64,000 nt of DNA from Manihot esculenta (GCF_001659605.2 NC_035168.2:8984058-9048057); one strand, 5' to 3'. Numbered from the stretch's first letter, positions 33,958 to 47,266 are shown. Notes: a model not told the origin generated them from the sequence alone. Translations and numbers: made by a program.

Positions 33958-36700
33958 AGTATTATGAAATCTAATATACCATAGTTCTGAAGACTGTTTA
34001 AGGCCTTAGAATGACTTTAAGAATCTACACACTTTATGCTCTTGGCCATTTACACTGAAAATTGTGGACTGTTTTATGTAAATTTTAATTCTCTGTTTGA
34101 GAAAAAATAGTCTTTACTTACATCTATTTGATGTAACTTAAGATCTAAATTAGCAACTAATACAATTTTAAAAAAAATCTTATCGAGATAAACCTCACAA
34201 CAGATTGAAAAAAAAAACTTTATAATTTTTTCCTTCGTATTGTGTGTATCCGCTTAACTACCAAATGAGTTGTATCTCTTGATACTGCCGTCAGCCTTAT
34301 GCTTCATTTTGAAAATACACTAATTCTCAATTGCTTTACATCCTAATTGTAACTCTACATTGACTAACTTTTTATTGACTTCATTTTCCATTCCATTATT
34401 TTAATCCATTTTTTTCTTAGTTGAAGATCTAAGAGCTTAAGAAACACATTTCTCAGCTGATCTCCATCAGAAGTAACAATAAATACTTTCCCTTCAATCT
34501 CAAAACAATAATTGAAAATCTTTAGATGACACGTTTGTCATAGCTGAGATTGATTTATTGACTCATCAATATGCATGTTACTCCCACTAAGACTAGATTC
34601 GATGACTATACTCATTTTAATATGCAATTATGAAACTAATTACTATATTCATCTGTATCCATATTGCTCCCACTTGGACGTGTGTCTGTCAAAAAATTTC
34701 TTTAGTGAAAGCAGTCTATTCACAAGTTTAATTTAGAAGTAAGACTTATCCTATTTTTTTGTGCTTGAAAGTAAAAAAAATTTCTAAAAATGCGATCCCC
34801 TATGATACAAACTTAGTTAAACTTTCATTCTCTTACTCACTAAATAATACATACCCTTTTAACTACTCAAAAATATCTTGAAAAGACATATTCTTCCCCT
34901 TGGTCATCTAAATTTATAACAAGGTTTGTGAGTAATTTTACAACTCTATAATTTTAAAATTCACAAACAAATTTGTGTTTAGTCCATAACTCATATGAAG
35001 TGGAAGTTATTGATTATGTGAGTATTAGGTTAAGTTCAATAGTGATTACTGATAATGTATCACTCCAATAGATGATTGACAAAATTAGCTCATCTCATTA
35101 TTGACCTATCTAAATAGGGTTCTATTTCTCCTTTCTATTACACAATTACTAAATTGCTCTTATAGAAATTTTCTACCTTAGTTGGTTCTTAAAGCCTTTA
35201 CTTCTTTTGCTAATTGATTCTCAACTAAATCCAACTATTTAATGAAGTAACTTAAAATCTCAATTTAATGAGATATCAAATAGACATATCCATATTGAGA
35301 GTAGTCAGTAATTATGAAATAATGCCCCCTATGTTTAGCCCCCATACATATAATCACATTTACTAGAAAAAATTAAACACAATAGAAATTCAACTCTTAT
35401 TCCTAGATAATTTCAAATTAGGCAACATTTATAAGTGAGCATATCTACTTTGTTAATATTATTTAATAGGCTCATTTTGACTAATCGTTGCATATCTTTT
35501 AGCCTATGTGGCCAAGTATAACATACCGCATGTTTACATCATTCGTAGACGTATCTAAAGATGTAAAATAGGAAAAAAATATACTATTGTAGTTACATAT
35601 AACTTCTAAGCCAATATGAGTATTCATGAAATATCTAGAACTACTAGAACTTATACTTAAAACAAGTTTATACCTAGTTCATGAAAATAAAACAAATTAA
35701 GTTTAATCAACACCAATACAAATAATAAATTCCATTGAATTTATGTAACAAATTGGATATTATATAGGAATAGAATTAGCTTACTATATATAGTAAGCTC
35801 GCGGTGCTTAAGCCCTTCACCTCCACTTTGGAGTTCCTAACGAATATCCATCTTGCTCATAGAAGAAGTCATCAAAGTTCCATGAAGGTATTTTGATCCT
35901 GTTCTATACAGTTACAACATTTGCCCTTAGCAGTATTTTTCTTCTTCTATCCGAAAGGACCTTTGCCTTTCCCTTTATTGTTATTTCTTATTAGGCATAA
36001 CTTTTTCTATCCCATACTATTTACCACCTTGATGTTTTTACTAGTTCTCCTTTCTTCTTTAGGAAGCTAGTTATATACACTTTTGTACTCATTAGATTTA
36101 AACGCTGACATTCATTCTCTAACTGTAAGAAGTGCATAACATCTTCCATATACTTAAAATGGATGTTGCGAGTAAATAATATTTTTCATGTGATTCTAGG
36201 TGTTTGGGTAAAGAGCATATGACCGCTTGAACCTTCTATTTGTCAATCAATTTATGACGAGCATCTTTTAGCTCATTCACTATACTACTAATGATTTTAA
36301 GACGTGTTCTTATATCATGACGAGAACTCTTCTTATATCATGACGAGAACTCTTCTTATAAACGTTTGATTATATAATGTAAGCTATCAAATTGGCAAGC
36401 GAGATTTCTTCGAATCTTGCGTTCAGGTACATACCATATGTCTGTTATTAAATCATATTTTATAAACTCAAGCATAACAATATCATGTATATTGCTCACT
36501 GTGAGCAATTGAAATCACTTCTTCCAAACATCATATGCCTCATAGCTATGTTGGACCGTATTGCTCTATCTAGTATTTCCATAAATAGGTTAAGAGGTTC
36601 TAGAGCTCCTAATTTCTTGAGGATAAACATAATTTTCTAACTTTAGATTTCATTGTTATCCTGATTTAATTTCTCTTACTTGTTAAGATAAGTTTAAAAA
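33958..36700 (-). pseudogene. Ty1/copia gag-protease-integrase-RT remnant
   Basis: Minus-strand fossil with many stops. RT start is visible as 'FKMKHKADGSIKRY' at about 34268-34310. Integrase-like sequence would lie at 34500-35800 but is too decayed to place motifs. A Lys/Gly-rich stretch followed by Cys residues at 35905-35990 resembles the Gag zinc-knuckle region. Confidence 0.65.
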
Positions 36701-37040
36701 AATTTGAAAGTATATATTATTCTTAATCTAAATTAGGGATATTTATGCACATGAGTTAATATCTTAGTTTAGACATATATTAACTTTAATAATAATGAAT
36801 TATATTAATAATTATTTTATATTAGATTTTAGAGTTAAAAATTTATTAAGTTTTCGATTATTATCTAAAATTCTAATGTATTATAAAAATTAATCATAAC
36901 TAATTATGTTAAGATTCATATTTTAAATTACTTATAATTTATTAGAAAACTGGACTATTATAAATAAAATATAGAACCTTATTTCAAACTTTATTTTTCA
37001 GTTTTATCTTAAATGTATAATTTCTTTTAGGATATTTTTT

Positions 37041-39190
37041 GCATTCAACTTTTCACAAAAGTTATATTATCAGTTTTGTATTTACATTTGAAATTTATAA
37101 ACTCTCAAATAATTTAATTCTGCTGAATGCTCTCTCAACAAGTGAAATTCATTAAATATGCTGACTTATGAAAAGAACAAATAAATATAATGGTAAAAAA
37201 TTTAGCCAAATTTTCTCTCTTTCTTTTCATATATTTCTCAAAGGGATTTAAATCATAGTATGAAATGACAAGAAACGAAAATTAATTTTCATAGTGCGTA
37301 CAGATTTGATACATAATTCACCAGAGATTTAAGTTCAAATGGCAAGTCCAAGGGATAAATAGAATGACTACAAAATTGAGGATGTAATTTAAAAAAAAAA
37401 AAAAGAAATAAAAAAGAAAAAAGTATGTATTTTGACATTTATTTTTATATTAAATTCAATTATTTTAATTACTTTAATTTGTTAGTTTCAATTATTTTAA
37501 ATGGTATTAGGTAAATTTAAATATTTTAATTCACTATAAGTAAAAAAAAAATTACTGACTAAATTATAAAAAAATTAATCGCTTAAATAAAATATTAAGA
37601 TTATTTGAAATATTAAAAATTAAATTATCGATTAATTATTAATAAAATATTATAGTTATATTTTTATATTTTTTATAATAATTTTTATTTTAATAATAAT
37701 ACATAATTGATGTGCTATTAATTAATTCTAAAGGTATATTAATATAAATTAATGGAATTATTTCAAAAGTTAAAAATATAAAGACTGAAAATATACTATA
37801 AAAAAAGAAAAATCAAATGTAATTTCTTAATTTATACCTAATTAATTTTAATTAATTAATCATATTGGTTGTAGTTTATAATTTAACTTTTATAATTTAT
37901 AAATATAGTATATTTTATAAGAACTTTTTAATACCAAAATGTAATTTTACGTATGAAGCTTTTTTCAAATTATTTTTGAAAATTTTAGTAAATAATTTAA
38001 ATATATGAGGATTATATAGTAAATTTTGTTAAAATAATAACGACAAAATGAAAAAAAAAAAAAACTTAAATGTGCTACGTAAGAGATGGAATAAATAGTT
38101 TAATTTTAATATATAAAGATTCAAATATTAATAATAGTAAACTCTAGAAACTAAATTATATTTTTTAAAAAATTCAATTTCAGTTGTAATTTTTAATTTC
38201 TTTAAAATGCTAATTAAATTATTTTGTTTTGAATTTCTTGTTGCGCCAACTTAATTTCTTTGTTTAGGTAAAGGATCCAATTTTATATTGCACGACTCTA
38301 ATGAATCAACTGGTAGCTTTTCTTTTGACAACAACATCAACAGCTAGCTAATTATTGGAATGTTAGTTGAGACATGAAATAAATTAAATTATTTAATATT
38401 ATGAATAATACGATAATGTGATGTTTATAATTCATAAATTTATTATCTAATTCATTTTATATTACAAATTTTTAAATATATAGTTATATTCTTACTTATA
38501 TTTTAACCATATTTGATAATATGAATTATTTAATAGAGATTATAAATTTTAAGAGAGTAATTATAAATAATGTAATAAATAAATAATGGATCATCCTATT
38601 AATGTTGTTTAGCAGGAGGTTAATAATAAAACTGAACTAAAAATATATAATTTATTATCTATTTTACTAATAAATATCATTTTTTTTTTATTTTATAAAT
38701 ATTTTAATTTTTAAAAATTTATTAATTTATTTTTAATTAGCTATTATAATATTTTTATTAAATAAATATTTGATATACAAACTATTTGATAGATGAGTTT
38801 ATTAATTCGATTAATTTAAATTTACAACGGTTAAATCTATTAAGAAAATAAAATAACCTCTCTCAAATTTTAAAAGTACATCACATTTAAGACTTCAATT
38901 TAAGACTTCAATTTGAGAAATTTTTAAATAGGAGAAAAGGACTCATACCATCTCATTTTTAGATTATAAATTAATTTTATTTTTTATTAATATTAAAAAA
39001 ATAAGAAAGATTAAAAATTAAAAGGGTAATAATTACTCCTTGTTTACACCAAAAACACCCTCCAATCTCTATCCTCCAGAGATTAGTGTTTTGACCTAAC
39101 ACTATAAGGAGCTTTTTTAATTACTAAGATACCTAAACAACCATTTAGTATTACAGCAGCTGACCACAATTATAATTAATATTATTGCCG
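37041..39190. other. AT-rich spacer, no gene seen
   Basis: More than 75 percent A+T by impression, with poly-A and poly-T runs and no frame over about 60 codons. No element ends recognised. Confidence 0.6.
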
Positions 39191-39762
39191 AACATGGCAT
39201 GCATAAGAATTTATTTTAATACATCTATTAATGCCTATAAATAAAGGATTATATTTGAGAATATTTACAGAAGGAAGTTGATATTGGACAACGATCGCTC
39301 AAAATAAGACATAAGCTGTCACCATAAAATAAGGGCAGATGATAAGAATTTGATAAATCGATACACAGTCCCACCTGTGGAAAGGAAGATCTGGATACCG
39401 TTGCACCTGGACATTCTCCCCTGAAGAGGTCAATTCTTCATATAAAATTACTGTTACTAGACACAATACAGCAGATCCCCATTACTCCTGAAATTGTGGA
39501 ATCCCTAACCGATTAGTCGATAATATCCTTTATTAATTAGCCGGTTACATCATTACTGAATTTTCAGGAAATTTTATAATTAACTATATCTTCTTACACT
39601 ATAAAAACTAACGATCACAGAGATAAATGTGCGCAATTTTCACACAACTACTATCGAGTTCTAAGCATTATATTATACTCGTCATTCTCTTCAGTTTACT
39701 AACTTGAGTGTCAGAATAGCTGCCGTAGACGCCAATTACCTTACTTTCTCTTTCTTATAGAT

Positions 39763-39883
39763 TAGCCAATCACATCATAGTTTCGTTTCGGCCATATCAA
39801 AAATAAAAGAATGATAATTTTTTTTTAATCTCTCATGGTATGTATTTGATGTGGCTGAAACGAAACTGTATTGCGATTGTTCA
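39763..39883. repeat. Imperfect inverted repeat (~39-bp arms)
   Basis: Arms 39763-39800 and 39845-39883 pair over most of their length (core GTTTCGTTTCGGCC against GGCTGAAACGAAAC). Several mismatches are A/G or C/T, so in RNA they would be G-U pairs. Confidence 0.75.
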
Positions 39884-40394
39884 ACCTGCAAGAAGGAGGA
39901 TGTGAGGTGGTTAGCGCCTACGGCATATATTCCGATGCTCAATCAGAAAGTTGAAGAGAAGGACGAATGTAAGGAATTGCTTAAAACTCAAGAGTAATGG
40001 TGTAAGAATGTGTACCTTGGTCTCTGCAATCATTAGCTTTCATGCTCTAAGAAGATGGAGTTAATTATCACATCTCCTGAAAATATGGTTGGTACCAGCT
40101 AATTAATAGGGGATCCTATGATTAGAAGTGTAATGGAGATCTGCTGGATTGTGTTCTCTAGTAGTAATTTCCCGTGGAGTCTCGCTCCGTAGTTGAGAGG
40201 GCGAGTCTTGACGAAGGGTTGAGACTGGAAGCATTTGAGCCTTATTTTCCTTCAGTGGGACCGTATATCCTCTAATCAGACCCTTACCATGTGACTCTGT
40301 CTTTAAATACCAATACATGTTCTACATTGGGCAATTATTATGCTATATCAGAAGTCCCCCGCTGGTCGTTGATTCTTTAGATTTGAAGCTTACA

Positions 40395-40735
40395 ATTGTT
40401 TTCCACGGTTTTGGAACTAATACCCGGTCATGTGCCTGGTGGTTATCTGCCTCATAGCTTTTTTAGCAGAAAATCTCATCTGTCTTTTGAGACTAATGCC
40501 CAAAGATTCGCCTAACAGTTTCTTGTCTTGTAGTGATTTTCGACAAAAAACTTGTCTTTGTCTTTTGGGACTAACGCTCAAAAATTCTCCTAGCGAATAC
40601 CCACCTTGTGATGCTTTTTAGCAGAAACTTACCTTTGTTTTTTGGGACTAACGCCCGAACACTCGCCTAGCAATTACCTACCTTGTGGCACTTTTTTATA
40701 GAAAGTTATTTTAGTCTTTTGGGACTCCTAAACTT
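40395..40735. repeat. ~80-bp tandem array, relative of the 5.7-6.5 kb array
   Basis: About four diverged copies of 'agcagaaacttacctttg', 'ttttgggactaacgcccg', 'actcgcctagcaattacc' and 'taccttgtggcac'. It shares the order GGGACTAACRCCCG / CCTRGCR / ACCCACCTTG with 5690-6560. Confidence 0.75.
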
Positions 40736-40934
40736 AATTTAGGACAGTGTTGGTTGCTTCTTTAATTTCTACCAAATGGCTAATGGGTCTTGATTGAACT
40801 AAAAACATATAAAATATGTTTAATTAATACTTATATTTTTATTCATTATTAAAATAAAGATTAGAGCATCGAGCATGTAACTTAGTTTAATTAGAACGTT
40901 GAATTGTTTGGATGAAATTATGTCTGCTTATAAT

Positions 40935-40946
40935 TGGTATTAGAAC
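40935..40946 (+). other. Decayed primer-binding site
   Basis: TGGTATTAGAAC, two changes from TGGTATCAGAGC. No gag follows that I can recognise. Confidence 0.35.
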
Positions 40947-42389
40947 CACCCTATAGGCCTTTGTGTTGGAAAATTGCTTAAATATATTGGGTTTTGAAAT
41001 TTGGGACCTTTTGGACCTAATTGCAAATTTTTAAAATTTGCAAGGATTAAAAGAAAGTCCATATGTGAATAAATGCGGCAGCAAATATCCCTTGCATCAA
41101 GCCATGTTTTAAATGTCCTGATGCTGGGCAACAGTGCCCGCATGGTTTGACTACGTGGGCTAGCACCCAGTCTCCCACTACACAACCAGGCCATGCAATT
41201 GAACTCAATGACACGGCCTGACAGACAGTGTAATGGCGTAGTGGAGTCTAAACATGGGTCAGACCCGTGTGTGACCCATATTTTTTCCTATTTTCAAACA
41301 TGCAAAAGTTACACTTGACCTTGAAACGTCCAAATTTAATAACTAAAGTGTTTATTTTTTTTTTTCCAACAATTTTCAATTTAAAATATGATTTCAAAGT
41401 GAATAAATTTATTGATAAACATACGATAATTATAGATACATTTTAAAATTATCATGGCATGCTTTTATATTCAATTGTTGAATATATGAATGTGCATGAT
41501 GCATGATGCATGATGCATGATGCATGATGCATGATGCATGATCATGGACATTAGAAAACCAATATGATTGTGTATCTTATTTGCTTTGGAAATGTAATAG
41601 AGTAGGTTATTCTTTTATAATTTGTAATTATCCTTTTGAGTCTTTGAGCTACCATATTTATTTGTATTTATATTCTTGCCTCGGTATGACAAGGATGATT
41701 ATTATAATAATTCGATTTGTAATGCAAATAAAGATGGAGGCTCAAGTCCTTAATCAAAATAAATGGGAGGACAAGTATGAAGACAAGGATCTACATATTT
41801 TATAAATACTTTAGTCAATATAAATGTTATGCTAGATGGTTGCTATTTAGGAATGGCCTTAGACACCAATCCAGTGGCTTAGATCGGATTCATTTAGTAA
41901 ATGTCCATAATCATGCTTTTTATTTTTCATTAGCCAAATGAATGTATGCATATGAGATATGCATGGATTAAATGGCTAATGTGAAAAGTGTAACCTAATA
42001 ATAACTAGGCTGACCAGAAAAGCTTCTAAACTAAAATGATTAGATTAGATATGGCTGATTTGAAAAGAAAGTAATGAATATAAGAAAGTAGTGGGAGGGC
42101 ATATGATTAAAAGACCATAATCATTATGCATAGTAAAATTATATAAACATAATCACAAATTAATCTTGTTATTTTCTACCCTTAATTTTCTAATAATCAA
42201 AATGGGACCAAAACCTAGAAATGCACTTAATTGCATTGTAGAAAAATTGCAAATTGAATGACCCTAATTTCCTTTATTAGTTTAGGAAACTCAAAATTGT
42301 TCTAAATTCTGAATGGAACTACTATGTTTTGGAATCTCCTGTTTTTGAAACCTTACTTGAACGGGCCTAACCAAAGGAACATGAGACTC
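40947..42389. other. Mixed spacer with retroelement-like debris
   Basis: 41080-41290 holds GC-richer text ('cacggcctgacagacag', 'gggtcagacccgtgtgtg') of the sort found in plant Ty3/gypsy LTRs, including an inverted repeat GGGTC/GACCC. No gene or boundaries found. Confidence 0.4.
41494..41542. repeat. (GCATGAT)7 microsatellite
   Basis: Seven perfect copies of a 7-bp unit; each junction creates the palindrome ATGCAT. Confidence 0.97.
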
Positions 42390-42491
42390 TGAAAAAAGTG
42401 GTTGGATGATGACATGTGAGCTAGGTGTTATACGCTTGCCTGAAAAAAGTGGTTGGATGATGACATGTGAGCTAGGTGTTATACGCTTGCC
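42390..42491. repeat. Perfect 51-bp tandem duplication
   Basis: 42390-42440 and 42441-42491 are identical, starting TGAAAAAAGTGG and ending ACGCTTGCC. Perfect identity within decayed DNA points to a recent slippage or duplication. Confidence 0.97.
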
Positions 42492-44013
42492 TCTATGGAG
42501 GACGAGATCAAAAGACAACATGAAAATATGGAATATGCTTATCCTATGTTACTCCATCTAAAGGAGCTATATGGTGAGTATAGCAAGGTTCAAAGATACC
42601 AAATTTCAAAGCAGATATTCCGTATAAAACTCCATTAGGGAAGAGATGTGGTTCCACTTGTTCATAAGATGATTAATGATAATATGCACATTTTATAGTT
42701 TTAATATTCTAAAACACTTAGATATTGAATTTGATTTTATTTAAAACAGATTGATTCGTTTAAATTTTGATATTTTGATAGGCTAAATAAGAATTGGAGA
42801 ATAATAAGAGAAAAATCCAATTTGGACTCTATATTTTGAAATCAAATGTGGGCACAATCAAATTCATAGAAGGATAAGACGCAAATTCATACTTAAACTC
42901 TAATTTCCAGATTAACTGTGTTATGGACTACATTATGAGCATAACATACTTGACGAATAGAGTCCAGTTTTAAATTCAAGAAACAAACAGATAACTCTCA
43001 TCTGCCAAAATGTATTCGACTTTGATTTTAGCTACTTATATTTAGGTTAAATTAGGATTCTTAACACTATAAAAGAGGATATTCTGATATATCTGACATC
43101 TCATCTGATCTCTCATATCTCATTCTTAATTAGTTTAGGAGGCTAAAAACACTATTCTAATTGTGGTGTTTCTGCTATAAATATGTGTGACTAAATTTCT
43201 TATTTCAGTTAAAGGATAATTAAGGTTTTAGTTCAATTGGTTGTGATATTTATGTGATTTTATTGTTTCTTTAATTGTTCTTAATATTTATATTGTTTAT
43301 GTAACTAGTATTTATTATTATTCTATTGATTATTATAATAAGGGTCCGTTGTACAGTTGTTAAAATAATATATTATTAGTCAGATTGATTAAATCCATAA
43401 TTGTCTAGTTTAATATAAAACAAGTGGTGAATTAGGTTATGTAAGACCCTTTTAAGGAACAATATAATCTAACTTAAATAAATCAAATATCTCGCGTTTG
43501 TTAGTTAGAATCAGGTCATTCTAAATCTTAATGCTGTAATTGGATTAAATTTTAGGAGCGTCTCCTATGGTTGTTCAAGAGATAGAGCTAGTTAACTCGC
43601 GTCTTTTAGCTAGTTAACTCACGTTTTTTAGCTATTTTAAAATTTAAGAAAGGATTGGATATCTTAAACGTCTTTGATATCTATAATTGGTTTATCAATA
43701 ATTAATTTTAGATTATTTTTATATCTGTGATTAACCAATAAAACTGAAACTAAGATTATTCTTTTGACTGAATATTTCTTATCTTGATTCTCTCTCTTAA
43801 ATTTAATTGCTTCTTTTTTTTTAAATTAGTTTTATTTATTTTTCACTTCTCTACATTCAAAACCTCTCCCATTTTATTTTATTTTTATTTCTTATTCATT
43901 CAATAGAATTAATTTCCTTACCAGTCTTACTGAGATCGACCCTACTTACCATTATCACAAATTTTATTCTAAGCAGAAATTTATTTTTGATAGTTTTGAC
44001 GCCTATCAAATTT

Positions 44014-44031
44014 TGGCGCCGTTTCCGGGGA
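44014..44031 (+). other. Primer-binding site of Athila-1 (tRNA-Asp type)
   Basis: TGGCGCCGTTTCCGGGGA; the usual Athila-type PBS is complementary to the 3' end of plant tRNA-Asp. One base differs from the expected TTGCC. Confidence 0.88.
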
Positions 44032-44063
44032 CTGGTTCTAAAATTTTATTAATTCTTTTTTGA

Positions 44064-45179
44064 ATGACACGTTCTAATCTTGTAGGCAAACTCGAATTCA
44101 ATCTAGAAATCGAGAAAATCGCGAGAAAGCTGAGAAAAGAGGCCAAACAGCTAAACAAAGACCTTTTATCGTCCAACACTAGTGATCAGGTGCAACTTGC
44201 TGTTGAGGAACAAATCGTTATTGAAGCACAGGTTGTTGTTGAAGAAGGGATAGCTATTGAGGAACAGATTGCTATCAACGAACAAGTCGTGGGCACAGAG
44301 GAAACATTATCTGACACGGACGATACTTCTGATGAGTCTGACGCAGAAGAGAAAATGGCTAAAGAGCAACCAATACAGGATGTTGACAATGTTGATGACC
44401 CTCAAACCCTTTGCATCGCCTATCCTGTACTAAATGCACTAATTGAGCTAAAGTCAGGATTAATTCATCTCCTCCCTATCTTTAAAGGAATTGAAAGGAA
44501 AGATTCTCATAGATATTTGAAAGAATTTCATGTGGTATGCTCCAGCATGAGACCACAAGGAATTACAGAAGAACAAATCAAGCTAAGGGCATTTCCTTTC
44601 TCTTTAGCTGACAATGCAAAAGATTGGTTGTAAAATTATTTTTAGATTGATTCTTTCTCGCTTCTAGAGCATCTAAAATTAGAAGGGAAATATGGGGAAT
44701 CAAGCAGAAGGAAATAGAAACTCTTCATGATTACTGGGAGATATTTAAACGCCTATATGCAAGCTGTCTTAGGTATGATATTTCAAATAAATAATTCATG
44801 CTTTATTTTTATGAGGGACTCACAACCATGGAAAGACATATGGTAGATGCTGCAAGTGGAGGTGCCATACATAAAAAAACACCTTGAAAGGCTAGAGAAT
44901 TGATATCCACGATGACAGTAAATTCATAGCAATTTGTACCTATACAAGACTCTCATAGGAGAGTTTACGAGGTAAGTAATTCTTCTATTGAATCTAGAAT
45001 TTCTCATCTAACCACTTTAGTTGAAAATCTTGTTACAATGAAGGCACAACAGGCCAAAACTTGTGGAATTTGCACTAATCCGAGTCATTCCATTGATATG
45101 TGCCCCTCACTTCAAGAAGATGACCAGTATGTGGATGCTGTAAAGGGGTTCCCAGGTCTTCCAAAAATAAAGTATGATC
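44064..45179 (+). pseudogene. Athila-type Gag, degenerate
   Basis: An ORF starts MTRSNLVGKLEFN and runs 189 aa with a Glu/Val/Ile-rich acidic N-terminal region. The conserved capsid-like segment (GLIHLLPIFKGIERKDSHRY, KEFHVVCSSM, EEQIKLRAFPFSLADNAKDW) is reached before TAA at 44631-44633. Homology continues after the stop (for example IKQKEIETLHDYWE) with further stops and a small frame change. It includes a knuckle CGICTNPSHSIDMC near 45060-45103 (CX2CX4HX4C). TK-4 interrupts it at 45180. Confidence 0.85.
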
Positions 45180-47266
45180 TGTAACGACCCGGGAATCAGA
45201 ATGCTATCGGCGCTAGGGTTCAGATCGACATAAGATCGTCGGAACCCGTAGCAAGCCTACTATACATCCTGTTATACCTGATAAAATCCCATACATGATC
45301 ACAAGAAAACATAAACATAAACATTTCATGAACCAAGGCTCGACCTGTGCATGTGTCAAAATTGAGAACATAAAACCCATACTAGAGCCCTCATCAAATG
45401 CTCCAGTATGGTAAACATCACATGCCTCAAGCTTAGTTCAAACATAAACTCATACTTAAAACTTTTACATAAGGATCATATAAATGGGGATTACAAGACA
45501 AACACTAGGGCAAAGCACAATTCTAAAACCATAAAATAAAACATGTCCACATCTATACTATTACAAAAGGCTATACCAGCAACTCAGCTGACTTCCCCGA
45601 GCTAACTCTGATCCTGCAAACCTTGGGTTAGGGGAAAGGGATAAGTTACAAGAGCCTAGTAAGCAGAACATAAAAATAGTTCAATAAACATATGATCGAA
45701 TGAAATGCGTCACAACACAAACAATTCACATCAAGATAGATTTATCACCAGTAACCCTCTACAAATTCCAACAGTGCTCGGCCCACGACGGGTGTTCCTC
45801 AGGACTTTCTCTTAAACATAACATAACATAATAAATCCATAGTGTCGGGAGCGTAGAATGGGTCTTAACCTGGACTTTCTCTTACATATTGCCAGGGGCG
45901 TAGAATGGGCCTTGACCTGGACTTCCATATACATCATAACATATCATACTCGAGAGCTAGTGGGTCATCCAACATCCATCCATAACAACAGTAAATTATA
46001 CAATGCATCATATTCGTGAATTCTAATGCAAATAATCTAATACATATACATGGCATTCATGATGCATGAGCATGCTTAAAAGGCTTGATTACTTTAAAAT
46101 AATAGATTAGTTCAGTTATACTCACCTCTGGCAGACGCTTGCCTAACACTGACGCAGCTATGTCACTGCAGGCCTCTACGGTCTCCTAAGTTCGATTCTA
46201 CACAGATGGATTCAAATGAGGACCAAACATAACTTTTACAAGACTCTAAACAACTCCCCAAGAACCCCCTAAAACATACCAAAACATGCATAAAAAACAA
46301 GCAGGGAAAGACTGGGCAGGGGACTTTCGGCGGTAGGTTCGGCGGCCGAAGGTCCCTTCACATATCTAAAAGTTTGAACTTTCGAGGGCAGGTTCGGCGA
46401 CCTAAACCCCTTTATAGATCTGAAAGTCTGAACTTTCGGGGGTAGGTTCAGCGGCCAAAAGGTTGCTTCCACAATCAAGTTTGGAGGCTGAACATGGGTT
46501 CTCCAGCAAGGTAGAACCCGATTCTGTCCTAACATTCAGCTTCACAAAGCACCTCAAAACACACATGCAAAGGGTCTAACAGCAACCACACCTGTTTAAC
46601 ATACCTAGGAGACTAAAAAACTGGCTCTAAACCAACATGCAACAAAAGCAATGCACAAGAGAAAGCATACATCAACATAAATAGACTCAAACCTTAGAAC
46701 CTTAGGATAAACACATACATGCATCAACCATTCCTTAAACCCCTTTAAAAACTTGCTGGAAATTCTCAGAAAACCGAAGGAAAGCAAAGATTGAGCTTAT
46801 CTCTTGAAGGACAAGGGAAACACAACAATTAAAGCTTGTAGAAGAGGAAAAAAAACGAGTCTCAGAAGATCTCCATGGTTGAAAACTTTAGGTTTGAATT
46901 GAAATCTTCAAAACCATAGAAGAAAAATATGAAATCTTGAGGGATTTGGAGAAATTCAACAAAAATGCCCTAGAGGATGCATGAACTCACCTCTGCCCGA
47001 AAATGAGGAGAGAAATCTTCACATTTTCGGGTGGATGGCCTTTTATAGGTGGTTGAGGAAGCCATGTTCGGTGGTCGAACCTAGGGATTCCTCAAGACTC
47101 TTTCCTCTTTTCTTTTAACACGATTCCAAACAATAAAACCCAAAAATTCATTTTATGAAAACCTTATTTTACCCTTCTAATGATTTCAATTTTGAGATTC
47201 CAGATTCCGATGGAGATTCCGCCGGAAAGTGGAAATTCCAACGCCGGAGTTTAGCCGGGTATTACA
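45180..47266 (-). repeat. 3' LTR of TK-4 (2087 bp)
   Basis: TGTAACGACCCGG...GGGTATTACA. TATA on the minus strand at 47040-47047, weaker GCCGAA motif clusters (46325-46490, 47060-47085), and a minisatellite at 45776-45935. Confidence 0.9.
45776..45935. repeat. Minisatellite in TK-4 LTR
   Basis: Two full copies and a partial one of 'gcgtagaatgggtcttaacc' followed by 'tggactttctcttac'. The unit reads as the reverse complement of the TK-2 one (ACCCATTCTACG), so here the orthologous repeat is retained. Confidence 0.85.

Larger units (their letters stand above)
22585..37040 (-). mobile_element. Degenerate Ty1/copia element, split by TK-3
   Basis: Reads on the minus strand in two pieces, 22585-24473 and 33958-37040. 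Landmarks: Gag/zinc-knuckle remnant (Lys-rich then Cys-containing) near 35905-35990; the start of RT with KADGSIKRYN at about 34268-34300; the RT motif YVDDILI at 24370-24390; and GCAAGTGGGAGA, a copia-type polypurine tract, near 23888-23904. Without TK-3, the RT landmarks lie about 430 bp apart, the usual spacing in copia RT. The outer limits are uncertain: they rest on a weak similarity between 22590-22670 and 36955-37035, which could be LTR ends. Numerous stops make it a fossil. Confidence 0.75.
39190..40934 (+). repeat. LTR-like debris ending at an iMet-type PBS
   Basis: Composition rises from AT-rich flank at about 39190. It has a TATA-like CTATAAAAACT near 39599, 'cttgagtgtcagaatagctg' near 39703 (phrasing seen in LTRs of large plant elements), a foldback and a tandem array. 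At 40935-40946 TGGTATTAGAAC resembles a decayed iMet PBS. I read this as one old LTR or LTR plus non-coding leader; the ends are not defined. Confidence 0.4.
42560..45179 (+). mobile_element. Athila-1: Athila-type gypsy element, 5' part, broken
   Basis: LTR from an uncertain start (about 42560, placed by analogy with the 1.4-kb LTR of Athila-2) to CCTATCA at 44008, with TATA-like CTATAAAAGAGG near 43068. PBS at 44014-44031 and a gag-like frame from 44064 follow. It is cut at 45180 by TK-4. Its remainder would lie beyond the right edge of the window. Confidence 0.75.
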
